From assembly GCA_002435545.1 (NCBI GenBank), contig DJNB01000228.1:12353-23319 (forward strand): a stretch of DNA of 10,967 bases, given 5' to 3'. The stretch comes from Lachnoclostridium sp. UBA6475 (lineage in GTDB: Bacteria > Bacillota > Clostridia > Lachnospirales > Lachnospiraceae). Under the pieces are notes generated by a model. The model made no database searches and was not told the DNA's origin. It saw only the letters and a list, made by a program, of their open reading frames with translations. Position numbers and translations under genes: made by a program. Below are positions 1-6,437 of the stretch, piece by piece (position 1 is the first letter of the stretch; every line of letters starts with the position of its first letter).

Positions 1-355
1 ACGGATACTTTATCTGATACAAATCGTAAAATACTTTACAGGCTGTTTTGGCGATCTTTTTATGAACCACCATCTCGCCCTCCTGCTCCATTCCGTCAAA
101 ATCAATGTAACGGATCCGAAGATACCGGAGCTGGCTGAGCGGGATCTTTGCCCCTTTTTTATAGGATTTTCCACGCATCCGCGCAATGGTTTCCGAATCC
201 AGTTTCTGGTACGTAAATCCATCTTTATAGGTATGTACTTTCGTCGTTTTCGCCGCTGTCTTTGCCCGGCAGATCTGACTGCCGAAAAAAAGAGAACAGC
301 TGACACAGACAATGGCAACGGTAAATGCTTTCTGCATCCATCGTTTTGAAATCAT
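1..355 (-). CDS. Exported M15-type D-Ala-D-Ala carboxypeptidase-like protein, N-terminal part (cut by window edge)
   Basis: Partial gene: 118 residues are visible and the C-terminus lies beyond base 1. The start at 355 is preceded by AGGAAGGA with a 7-nt gap. Residues 1 to about 31 form a signal peptide (MISKRWMQK, then a hydrophobic core ending near CRAKTAAK), so the product is exported. Around residues 76-118 it reads RYIDFDG..QEGEMVVHKKIA...VFYDLYQIKYP, which matches the opening of the M15C/VanY-like fold (consensus YxDFDGxxHxGELIVHKxIAxDVLxIFxELYxxxYPI). Family members are zinc D,D- or L,D-peptidases that trim cell-wall stem peptides. The metal-binding His/Asp residues would fall outside the window, so activity cannot be judged. 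It begins only 35 nt after the tRNA terminator and I see no promoter in that gap. The assignment rests on one conserved segment seen by eye. Confidence 0.8.
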   Translation of the reverse strand, partial: MISKRWMQKAFTVAIVCVSCSLFFGSQICRAKTAAKTTKVHTYKDGFTYQKLDSETIARMRGKSYKKGAKIPLSQLRYLRIRYIDFDGMEQEGEMVVHKKIAKTACKVFYDLYQIKYP

Positions 356-389
356 ATCCCAATCCTTCCTTTCCCAGGCTTTGTGTTAC

Positions 390-443
390 AAAAAGAGAAG
401 CCAATCGGCAGCTGATGTGACATCTGCCGCTTCGTAGCTTCTC
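390..443 (-). terminator. Rho-independent terminator downstream of tRNA-Pro
   Basis: Read on the minus strand, GAGAAGC (443-437) pairs with GCTTCTC (401-395) and CGGCAG (429-424) pairs with CTGCCG (411-406). Five T residues (394-390) follow directly. This is a two-part hairpin plus U-tract starting about 12 nt past the tRNA 3' end. Confidence 0.8.
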
Positions 444-454
444 CTTCCTAATCA

Positions 455-529
455 TCGGGGTAACAGGATTCGAACCTGCGACCTCATCGTCCCGAACGAT
501 GCGCTCTAGCCAAGCTGAGCCATACCCCG
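455..529 (-). tRNA. tRNA-Pro (anticodon CGG)
   Basis: Folded by eye from the minus strand, 75 nt including the discriminator A at 455. Acceptor arms CGGGGTA and TACCCCG pair fully. The D stem is GCTC/GAGC, the anticodon stem CATCG/CGATG with loop TTCGGGA, the variable loop AGGTC, and the T arm GCAGG-TTCGAAT-CCTGT. Loop positions 34-36 are CGG, which reads the proline codon CCG. CCA is not encoded (ATG follows position 73), so it must be added by nucleotidyltransferase. A terminator lies immediately downstream. Upstream, only 38 nt separate it from a small membrane-protein ORF and I see no promoter in that gap, so the two may share a transcript. Confidence 0.96.
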
Positions 530-567
530 TCTCTTATCCTCCATCCAGTCAAAATCAATAACAGGCG

Positions 568-687
568 TTACATCTCGTCATCGTCTTTTAATGAATCTTT
601 CGCAGCAGCTACAATCGCAGAAACTGCCCCAACAACAATTACCACTGCTATAATAGCGACACCTACGCCGACTCCAAGTAATACCAT
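568..687 (-). CDS. 39-residue single-pass membrane protein of unknown function
   Basis: A short ORF with good initiation signals: AAAGGA (701-696) is 8 nt from the ATG at 687, and a sigma-A-type promoter lies at 756-729. The product starts MVLLGVGVGVAII. Residues 2 to about 29 are a Gly/Val/Ala/Ile-rich membrane segment, and the C-terminal tail is short and charged (KDSLKDDDEM). An in-frame ATG at 696 would add three residues (MRG), but AAAGG would then abut the start, so I prefer 687. I recognise no family. The compact layout (promoter, RBS, hydrophobic segment, acidic tail, stop) argues for a real gene. It lies between the DUF4846 gene and tRNA-Pro on the same strand. An alternative is that this is simply the tRNA's 5' leader and the ORF is fortuitous. 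Confidence 0.6.
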   Translation of the reverse strand: MVLLGVGVGVAIIAVVIVVGAVSAIVAAAKDSLKDDDEM

Positions 688-728
688 GCCCCTCATCCTT
701 TCTCTTGGATTTTGAACTTGCACTATTT

Positions 729-756
729 ATTATACCGCATTTTCAAAAAAAATCAA
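729..756 (-). promoter_or_regulatory. Sigma-A-type promoter for the small membrane protein (and probably tRNA-Pro)
   Basis: On the minus strand, TTGATT (756-751), a 16-nt spacer and a perfect TATAAT (734-729). It sits between the DUF4846 stop (776) and the small ORF start (687). No other promoter is visible before the tRNA. Confidence 0.65.
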
Positions 757-775
757 GACCTTTTCCACGAAAATA

Positions 776-1729
776 TCACTGCATACATTCCGGCCGTTTC
801 AAGCTCCCTTTTTCAAACGTATACTCCGGCGTCTGGAGCGGATAGGTAAGTTCATCCACATAATACCACGGATCGTCTTCATGCAGCGGATTTTTCAGCA
901 CATGAAACTGCTGTGCCGGCATAAATCCCTGTCCAAGCAAAAATGCTTTCCGTCCGTTGTCGTCCGTACACACATCCAGCACCATAACCGCATGTCCCGG
1001 ACTTCCGCCCTGCACAAAGATATCTCCTGCCTGAATCTCTGCTTTCTTTATCTTCTTAGACTCATCGCTCAATGAGATCGTGCTGGCATACGCAAACACA
1101 AAGCGAAGATATTTTTCAAAAACCGCCTCATCGTCATTGGCTGACGCACTCTGCGTCCATGTCGTCGATGAACCGGAAACAGCCACGCGCATCCCCTCTG
1201 CCCATTTGCTGAACTCACAGGCAAATCCATTGACAAGATGGAAATTCATCTTATCGTACATTTTATTTTGGTAAAAATATTCTGCATATAAACGGATAAT
1301 GGAATCGGCACACTGCTGTAAATCGCCCTCTACGAGTTTCATCTTCAACACCGCAACGTGCGCATCCTGATTCTGCTTCAATGACTTATCGTACAATTTC
1401 ACTTTTTTTCCATCTTTATACAAAGCATAGTTTTCCAAAAACGCCGCAAAACTGTCCTCTTCCACCTCTTCCCGGTGAAATCCTTCGGGCGTATGAATCC
1501 GCTCTTTTAACGTCATCGCCTCCGTGTCATAAAAGCCGGTAAACGGTTCTTCTGTCGGCTTTGGCGTCGCCGCCTGCGTCGGCTGCGGTGTCGCCTGTAC
1601 TTTCGCCGTCTCAAAACTGCTGCGATAACCCTCCGATGCCGGATTCATATAACGCATCCCTGCGATCGCTGCGATCAGAAGCACCGCACCAAGCGCAATG
1701 GATAAAAATACTGTGGTTTTATAATTCAT
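776..1729 (-). CDS. DUF4846 family membrane-anchored extracytoplasmic protein
   Basis: 317 residues. Residues 6-25 are a single hydrophobic segment (signal anchor; no lipobox Cys), followed by a Pro/Thr linker at 46-62 (TPQPTQAATPKPTEEP), so the domain sits outside the membrane. The rest matches DUF4846: ERIHTPEGFHRE at 76-87, SFAAFLENYAL at 93-103, LYD..LKQNQ..HVAVL at 112-128, DLQQCADSIIRLYAEY at 136-151, GDIFVQGGSPGHAVMVLDV at 235-253, and MPAQQFHVLKNP...PWYY at 270-290. The family's function is not established. The Cys140 helix and the GD...GHA strand (His246) resemble the catalytic layout of NlpC/P60 or CHAP cysteine peptidases, which would suit a cell-wall role; that is my inference. 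The start at 1729 follows a GGGGG Shine-Dalgarno 10 nt upstream, and a strong promoter lies at 1798-1770. It appears monocistronic. Confidence 0.87.
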   Translation of the reverse strand: MNYKTTVFLSIALGAVLLIAAIAGMRYMNPASEGYRSSFETAKVQATPQPTQAATPKPTEEPFTGFYDTEAMTLKERIHTPEGFHREEVEEDSFAAFLENYALYKDGKKVKLYDKSLKQNQDAHVAVLKMKLVEGDLQQCADSIIRLYAEYFYQNKMYDKMNFHLVNGFACEFSKWAEGMRVAVSGSSTTWTQSASANDDEAVFEKYLRFVFAYASTISLSDESKKIKKAEIQAGDIFVQGGSPGHAVMVLDVCTDDNGRKAFLLGQGFMPAQQFHVLKNPLHEDDPWYYVDELTYPLQTPEYTFEKGSLKRPECMQ

Positions 1730-1769
1730 AGGTACTAGTCCCCTTTTTTCGTCGTTTTCCTACTTGTGA

Positions 1770-1798
1770 TTATACCTATTTGAGGGAGAAAAGTCAAT
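1770..1798 (-). promoter_or_regulatory. Strong sigma-A promoter of the DUF4846 gene
   Basis: On the minus strand, TTGACT (1798-1793), a 17-nt spacer and TATAAT (1775-1770). The start codon is about 40 nt downstream at 1729. Box sequences and spacing are near consensus. Confidence 0.85.
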
Positions 1799-1834
1799 GG
1801 GGTTTGCGGGAGCAATTGAATCTTTGAAATGACA

Positions 1835-1871
1835 GGGCAGCCTGCAAAGACATTTTCTCTGCAGACTGCCC
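1835..1871 (-). terminator. Strong hairpin after the secreted-protein gene, probable terminator
   Basis: GGGCAG (1835-1840) pairs with CTGCCC (1866-1871), and the stem continues through CTGCA/TGCAG with two mismatches, giving about 13 base pairs around a short AT-rich loop. It lies 32 nt past the stop codon at 1904. The minus-strand sequence after it (TGTCATTTC) is a poor U-tract, so termination may be weak or the hairpin may mainly stabilise the mRNA 3' end. A smaller inverted repeat, TTCATTA/TAATGAA (1880-1895), lies between it and the stop. Confidence 0.55.
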
Positions 1872-1903
1872 GTTATCACTTCATTATGTAATGAATTGTT
1901 AGA

Positions 1904-4807
1904 TTAATTTTCTAATTTGTTTGTAAAGGTAATGGAATACAGTGTTGCTTCTTTGGCTACTCCTGAATCCATATCACTTTCATCTTCCCCCGCGGATCTT
2001 AATGTAAAGCCAATTGCTTTTGCTTTTCCAACTCTGTTTTTTCCAAATATTGTAAGCATTTCAAAAGCAACCGATACAGTGCCATCTTCATTTTCAATTT
2101 CCGAGACTGCCCGTTCCCAGGTATCGGTCTTATCCCAGAAACTGTCGGCATCATCATTTCCGCCCCATGTCATAACCTTAAAATCTTCAGCATTGTAATC
2201 TTCTTTCTTGATACGAAATACTGCATAATGATAGGCTGACAGATCTGCTGTGGAATCTGCGTCCTCTCCAATATAGAAACCACAGCCGTTGTTGTAGACA
2301 TTAACCTCCTTAAGTTCTCCCGTCTCTTTATCTATTGGCTGAGAATTAAATGTCACACTTCCATCTGAATGGAACGTCATCTGTCCATAGTCTCCGTTTG
2401 TAGACCATGGAGTAACATTATCCGAGTATATAATCACTACTCTGTTTGGCTGAGACTCATCATAACTGAATGGGTCTGGCGACGGAGTTGCCGTAAAACT
2501 TGGAGTTTCCGTTGGCTCTGGCGACGGAGTTTCCGCAAAACCCGGAGTCTCTGTTGGTTCTGGTGAAGAGTCGGGTTCCGCGGATAATAACTTATTGGTA
2601 AATGTAATCGAATACACTTCCGCTTCTTTCGCTTCCTCATCGCCATCATCACTACCTGTCGTACCTTCTTTGTTTGACTTCAAAGTAAATCCAATCGCCT
2701 TGGCTTTACTTACTTTCTTTCCAAATAGTGTCTTCACATCATAAATATAGGTGCTGGAACCATCTGCGTTGTCAACAATCGCAGTTGTATTTCCCCATGT
2801 ATCAGACTTATCCCAGAAGTTGTCAGCATCGTCGCCGCCTGCCCAAGTCATCATCTTAAACTCCGGAGCGTCTGTTTTGAGACGGATTGCAACATAATGA
2901 TAGTCGGAAAGATCTGTCTGGGTATCTGCATCCTCACCTATATAGAATGAACAACCATTATTGTAGACACTGACCGGACATACCTGATCGGTTTCATTTC
3001 CATCAGCGTCTTTTTGTTTTGCCGTCGGCTGAGAACTAAATGTCACGGTTCCATCCGAATTAAACTTCACCTGCCCATATTTTCCATCTGCAGCCCAGCC
3101 GGATAAATGCTCTGCGTCCAAGCTGACGCTTTGATCTGCCAGGTTTTCATCATATACACGAGGTGTAGCTATCGGTACTTCCGTTGCGGGTGCCGGACTG
3201 GTTGTCACCTGCCAGTCATCGTCCTGATCTTCATTAAAGAATTTAATCGAATGAATATCATAAACTACCTCTTCAAAATCAGAGCCATCTTGCGGTTTGC
3301 TATTCGTTGCAATGGCAACATATGTTGTTGGCAGCCCGGTATCATTTTCTTTAATGCTGCTCAGAGCATATATTTGTCTTTCAATTCCCATTTCTCCTGC
3401 TGCTCTGCCGTCTTCCAAACGTCCCGGATACGATCCCTGATAAAATGGAAAGGCCATTAATTGTGATTTCTCCCACCACGAATCTTCTGTTGTGTCTAAA
3501 GTCTCATCAAAAGTATAGAAACTAAGTTGTCCCGGCACATTTGCCACAATCTGCACATTTTTATAATCGGATAGATCAATCGCCGCCGGCAATTTGAAAA
3601 ATGCATACTGATTTAATTTGGAAAACTTTATCTCCATATATTCGCGGCCTTTTGCATCTGTACATACAGAGATATCTTTTTTGGTTATGCCAGACAACTC
3701 TTCATCAAACATTTCCGGTGTGATCGCATAACCATCTGAAACCGGCTCCGGAGTCGCTGTTTCGTCCGGAACATCCGGGGTGTCACTTTCAATCGGTGCC
3801 GGGATATCCGGACGTGCACTTTGTGACGGTTCATCAGATACCATCGGTGTCGCGGATGCCGGTACTGCCGGTTCCGGTATTGCTGTTTCCGGTGCCTCTG
3901 TTGCTCGTGGTGCTGTCGCCGGTACGTCTGTTTCCGGTGCCTCTGTTACTGGTGCTGCTGTCGCCGGTGCGTCTGTTTCCGGCGCTTCTGTTGCTGGTGC
4001 AGAAGCTTCCGGTTCTTCACTTGGGTCTGCAACAGGAGCATCCGGAACTGTCGGCTGTCCACCATCAGGAACCGTTGGCTGTCCACCATCAGGAACTGTT
4101 GGCTGCCCGCCGTCAGGAGCTGCCGGAGCAGGTGCTTCTGTTGTCGGCGCTGCATCTCCATCCACCTCGTTTACCGTGATCTTACAGGTTGCGGAAGCGC
4201 CTCCGTCATCTGCTGCAAAGCATGTGATGGTGACAGTTCCTGCTCCGTTGATATTCACAAGTCCTTCTTCATCAACATCTGCTACTTCATCGTCGCTTGT
4301 ATCCCATTCTACATCTTTATTCTTAGCATTTGCCGGAAGAATCTTTGTTACGGAAAGCTGGATGCCGTCTTCATTATTTTCATTCGTCACAACATTCGTT
4401 TTATTTAATGTAATGCTTTTTACCAGAATATCTTTTGTCACTGTTACGGAGATAACCGCCTTCTTCTTTGGATCTGCCACTGATTTTACAGTAATTTTGG
4501 CTTTCCCGTTTTTCTTTGCTTTTATCTTTCCCTTTGAACTGACAAAGATAACCTTTTTATTGGAAGATGAAAAATTTAATTTTCGGTTTTTCTTTTTATT
4601 AGGAGACACCTTAATGGCTGTTTTCAACTGAAAACTCTTCCCTTTTTGAATTTTTAATTTTCCATCTTTTACATTTGTTACCTTAACATAAGAAACATTT
4701 GCACTCTTTTTCTTTTCTTTCATGTCTGCTGTCTGGCCGGTTGTACATAACCCAAGAGTCAATGCCGCCGCCAGGACAAAACTACAAGTTTTCTTAAATC
4801 GTCTCAT
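1904..4807 (-). CDS. Large secreted multidomain protein: Ig-like (Big_2) domains, Pro/Thr linkers, carbohydrate-binding-like modules
   Basis: 967 residues with a very strong GAGGAGG Shine-Dalgarno (4821-4815), 7 nt from the ATG. Layout: signal peptide 1-27; Lys-rich Ig-like domain about 39-125; typical Big_2 domain about 128-213 (VKSITLNKTN, VEWDTSDDEVADVDEEG, CKITV); disordered linker 215-358 with GGQPTVPD and TEAPETD repeats; beta-rich module A about 359-526; module B about 553-741; Pro/Thr linker 742-782; module C about 783-965. B and C are clear duplicates, sharing VYNNGC.FYIGEDAD, MTW.G.DDAD.FWDK.DTW, KAKAIGFTL and YSITFTNKL. Module A shares only short patches with them (DLSDY, a terminal IHSIKFFN). 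The modules look like galactose-binding or CBM-type beta-sandwiches, suggesting glycan or host-surface binding, but I cannot assign a named family. No catalytic domain, LPXTG, C-terminal helix or SLH repeat is visible; the protein stops right after module C. The basic N-terminal domain might hold it on the wall. Confidence 0.88.
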   Translation of the reverse strand: MRRFKKTCSFVLAAALTLGLCTTGQTADMKEKKKSANVSYVKVTNVKDGKLKIQKGKSFQLKTAIKVSPNKKKNRKLNFSSSNKKVIFVSSKGKIKAKKNGKAKITVKSVADPKKKAVISVTVTKDILVKSITLNKTNVVTNENNEDGIQLSVTKILPANAKNKDVEWDTSDDEVADVDEEGLVNINGAGTVTITCFAADDGGASATCKITVNEVDGDAAPTTEAPAPAAPDGGQPTVPDGGQPTVPDGGQPTVPDAPVADPSEEPEASAPATEAPETDAPATAAPVTEAPETDVPATAPRATEAPETAIPEPAVPASATPMVSDEPSQSARPDIPAPIESDTPDVPDETATPEPVSDGYAITPEMFDEELSGITKKDISVCTDAKGREYMEIKFSKLNQYAFFKLPAAIDLSDYKNVQIVANVPGQLSFYTFDETLDTTEDSWWEKSQLMAFPFYQGSYPGRLEDGRAAGEMGIERQIYALSSIKENDTGLPTTYVAIATNSKPQDGSDFEEVVYDIHSIKFFNEDQDDDWQVTTSPAPATEVPIATPRVYDENLADQSVSLDAEHLSGWAADGKYGQVKFNSDGTVTFSSQPTAKQKDADGNETDQVCPVSVYNNGCSFYIGEDADTQTDLSDYHYVAIRLKTDAPEFKMMTWAGGDDADNFWDKSDTWGNTTAIVDNADGSSTYIYDVKTLFGKKVSKAKAIGFTLKSNKEGTTGSDDGDEEAKEAEVYSITFTNKLLSAEPDSSPEPTETPGFAETPSPEPTETPSFTATPSPDPFSYDESQPNRVVIIYSDNVTPWSTNGDYGQMTFHSDGSVTFNSQPIDKETGELKEVNVYNNGCGFYIGEDADSTADLSAYHYAVFRIKKEDYNAEDFKVMTWGGNDDADSFWDKTDTWERAVSEIENEDGTVSVAFEMLTIFGKNRVGKAKAIGFTLRSAGEDESDMDSGVAKEATLYSITFTNKLEN
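2483..2566 (-). repeat. 42-nt tandem repeat encoding SPEPTETP linker (2 units plus a partial)
   Basis: Two in-frame 42-nt units code SPEPTETPGFAETP and SPEPTETPSFTATP, followed by a partial SPDP. They form the flexible linker between modules B and C. Nucleotide similarity is high enough to suggest expansion by slippage or recombination. Confidence 0.8.
3860..3994 (-). repeat. 45-nt tandem repeat encoding TEAPETD linker (3 units)
   Basis: Three in-frame 15-residue units, each carrying TEAPET followed by D, D or A (residues 272-286, 287-301 and 302-316). They form part of the long Ala/Pro/Thr linker between the Ig-like domains and module A, and probably act as an extended, possibly glycosylated, stalk. 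Confidence 0.75.
4046..4117 (-). repeat. 24-nt tandem repeat encoding PDGGQPTV (3 units)
   Basis: Exactly 72 nt, coding three identical PDGGQPTV units (residues 231-254). The units differ only at synonymous positions. The in-frame period means copy number can change without breaking the gene. Confidence 0.9.
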
Positions 4808-4810
4808 ACG

Positions 4811-4938
4811 TTTTCCTCCTCATACAATCATGAAACATTTTCTTTAATACAAAACATCTTTTTCCTGATACAATAGACTTTTGGCCCTGCCCTTGCTGCA
4901 TTTTGTGTTGTCTTTTTCACAATCTTTTCCTCCTCATA
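4811..4938 (-). repeat. Duplicated 14-nt ribosome-binding segment (TATGAGGAGGAAAA)
   Basis: The same 14 nt occur on the minus strand at 4938-4925 (before the leader ORF GTG) and at 4824-4811 (before the main ATG), 114 nt apart. Each gives a seven-base GAGGAGG match to the anti-Shine-Dalgarno. Confidence 0.85.
4828..4920 (-). CDS. 30-residue leader ORF upstream of the secreted-protein gene
   Basis: A GTG start at 4920 is preceded by GAGGAGG (4935-4929) at 8-nt spacing and runs 30 codons to TGA at 4828. The next gene's ATG is 20 nt further on. The peptide begins VKKTTQNAARAG and ends KENVS; it is basic, has two Cys and no membrane segment. I recognise no family. It is the first ORF after the predicted promoter, so it would be translated ahead of the 967-residue protein. 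It could be a regulatory leader peptide, a genuine small protein, or a by-product of duplication of the ribosome-binding site, because TATGAGGAGGAAAA occurs identically before both starts. Confidence 0.45.
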   Translation of the reverse strand: MKKTTQNAARAGPKVYCIRKKMFCIKENVS

Positions 4939-4955
4939 ATAAAGTGTTTTCCTTT

Positions 4956-4964
4956 ATCATAGCA
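4956..4964 (-). promoter_or_regulatory. Extended -10 promoter of the leader ORF / secreted-protein gene
   Basis: TGCTATGAT on the minus strand is an extended -10 (TGnTATGAT). The -35 region 17 nt upstream is an A-run rather than TTGACA. The predicted transcript starts near 4949, about 29 nt before the leader GTG. A small ATAAAG/CTTTAT inverted repeat (4939-4957) overlaps the start region. Confidence 0.55.
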
Positions 4965-4977
4965 CATCAACGTTCGG

Positions 4978-5055
4978 TTTTTTTTCCGTTCTTTTCACTT
5001 TTGAGGAAAATTGTCTACTTTTCTTTACTTTTTTCCTATTTTTTCCTGTTTTTTT
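4978..5055. promoter_or_regulatory. Phased A-tract (probably curved) region upstream of the promoter
   Basis: T-runs on the + strand (A-tracts on minus) are centred near 4981, 4993, 5000, 5020, 5031, 5041 and 5052. The last four are 10-11 nt apart and most of the others fall on the same helical register. Such phasing is the classic pattern of intrinsically bent DNA or an UP-element-like activator. It fills the gap between the DUF4143 gene stop and the secreted-protein promoter. No terminator hairpin is visible there. Confidence 0.5.
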
Positions 5056-5059
5056 AAAT

Positions 5060-6406
5060 TTAACTTTGAGAAAAGTCAATGGAATTTGCAGGCTTCGCAA
5101 ACTTACTGACCGCATACACAGGGTATACTAAAATATTATCATATTTGGAAAAATTCTCCAACGACACCCGGATCCCCTGCGACGCCAATTCGATTGTATC
5201 CAGAAAACGATACATACTCTGCATTCTTCCTTTTCCAGAGGCCTTTACTTCAATCGGTACAATTTTATTTCTTAGATTAATAACATAATCCACTTCGGCA
5301 CTTGCCCCACCTCGATACCAATAATACAAAGCTGCTTCGCTATAAGGACTTGTGTATTTGATCAATTCAAGTCCGGTCTGCATTTCCACCACATCACCCT
5401 TATTTATATCATCAAATAGCTGTGCAGAAAGCAGTTCTCCTACATCAAGTCCACATTCGGTAAGATACACTCCGGTATCAAACACAATTAATTTCTTATT
5501 CGTCTCTTTTTCCGTAACACCAAGCGGAAGCACCGTACATCCGGAGGCTTTTACCGGATAAACCAATCCTGCCCTGTAAAGCAGTTCAACACTTTCATCG
5601 AAATAGTATGCACTGACTCCTGAAATCGCTGAAGATGCCTTGGTCTGACTGCATACATTGTGAATCGAATATTCAAATACTTTACGGATAATATCCGGTG
5701 AAACATTTTTATTGTATTTATTAAAATCATCCATAAAATTGAGTATAATATCACGGTGCACTTGTTGACATTCAAGCAGACTTCCCGTTGTCATATAAGT
5801 CAATACAGCTTCCGGCATACCGCCAACCACCAAAAAAGTTTTATATGCCTCTATCAATTGATCGTGTGCTGTATTTTCCTGGTGCCCTGCTTGAAATTTT
5901 TCAAGATAATCCGCAATCATCTCTCCTTCCACAGCACGTAAATATTCCATAAAAGAAAATGGATACATATAAATACTTCTCACTCGACCTACCGGGAAAT
6001 CTACTCCCCGGTCTTTCCCATGCAAAACAAATTCCAGTAGTGAACCGGCTGCAATCACATGAAGTTCCGGCATTTCTTCATAAAAATAACGCAAAGATGT
6101 AACGGCTCTCGGACACTCTTGAATCTCATCAATAAATAACAGCGTTTCCCCTGCTGTAATTTTCTGTGAAAACTGCAATTCTAACTGCATAATTATTTTT
6201 TTAATATCAATGTCGCCCTCAAACAAAGTACATAGTTTGGGCTGCTTTTCAAAATTAATTTCCACAAAATTTTTAAATTCTGCAGAAAGATTCCGAACTG
6301 CAGAGGTCTTACCACACTGCCGAATCCCTCGCAAAAGAACAGGCTTTCTGCGACCAGCCTCTTTCCAATTCAAAAGCACATTATCAATATCACGTTTTAA
6401 ATACAT
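5060..6406 (-). CDS. AAA_14 / DUF4143 family ATP-binding protein
   Basis: 448 residues from the ATG at 6406, which has AAGGCGG 9 nt upstream (6422-6416) and a promoter ending at 6438. Starting at MYLKRDIDN is also typical of the family. A longer reading from TTG at 6466 would overlap the -35 box and is rejected. Walker A is GIRQCGKTS (27-35), Walker B is LLFIDEIQ (89-96), and the AAGS sensor-like motif is at 119-122; these form the AAA_14 domain. The DUF4143 part follows from about 190 (GGMPEAV at 195-201). Its C-terminus carries a PD-(D/E)xK nuclease-like signature: Asp373 in AEVDYV, then PIEVKAS with Glu386 and Lys388. Family members are widespread, often multicopy, and without an agreed cellular role; mobile or defence-related functions have been suspected. 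The gene is AT-rich and adjoins the DUF262 gene but has its own promoter. Confidence 0.9.
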   Translation of the reverse strand: MYLKRDIDNVLLNWKEAGRRKPVLLRGIRQCGKTSAVRNLSAEFKNFVEINFEKQPKLCTLFEGDIDIKKIIMQLELQFSQKITAGETLLFIDEIQECPRAVTSLRYFYEEMPELHVIAAGSLLEFVLHGKDRGVDFPVGRVRSIYMYPFSFMEYLRAVEGEMIADYLEKFQAGHQENTAHDQLIEAYKTFLVVGGMPEAVLTYMTTGSLLECQQVHRDIILNFMDDFNKYNKNVSPDIIRKVFEYSIHNVCSQTKASSAISGVSAYYFDESVELLYRAGLVYPVKASGCTVLPLGVTEKETNKKLIVFDTGVYLTECGLDVGELLSAQLFDDINKGDVVEMQTGLELIKYTSPYSEAALYYWYRGGASAEVDYVINLRNKIVPIEVKASGKGRMQSMYRFLDTIELASQGIRVSLENFSKYDNILVYPVYAVSKFAKPANSIDFSQS

Positions 6407-6415
6407 TTCAGACAC

Positions 6416-6422
6416 CCGCCTT
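6416..6422 (-). promoter_or_regulatory. Shine-Dalgarno that fixes the DUF4143 gene start
   Basis: AAGGCGG on the minus strand lies 9 nt before the ATG at 6406. No comparable site precedes the TTG at 6466. Confidence 0.7.
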
Positions 6423-6437
6423 AGTCTCTTTTTATGT

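Noticed and set aside
10..455. Alternative minus-strand frames over the left edge and tRNA
   Set aside because: They overlap the M15-type gene in other frames, and one starts inside tRNA-Pro. The frame starting at 355 has an RBS, signal peptide and family motif.
455..529. tRNA-Pro as an integration site for a mobile element
   Set aside because: I see no second copy of the tRNA 3' end and no integrase in the window. Neighbouring genes look like ordinary envelope genes.
3780..4631. Long open frame (283 codons) on the + strand with Gly/Ala/Ser-rich repeats
   Set aside because: It is the complement of the Pro/Thr/Ala linker and Lys-rich domain of the secreted protein. Codon bias of those repeats keeps the antisense frame open. 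It has no RBS and no credible protein features.
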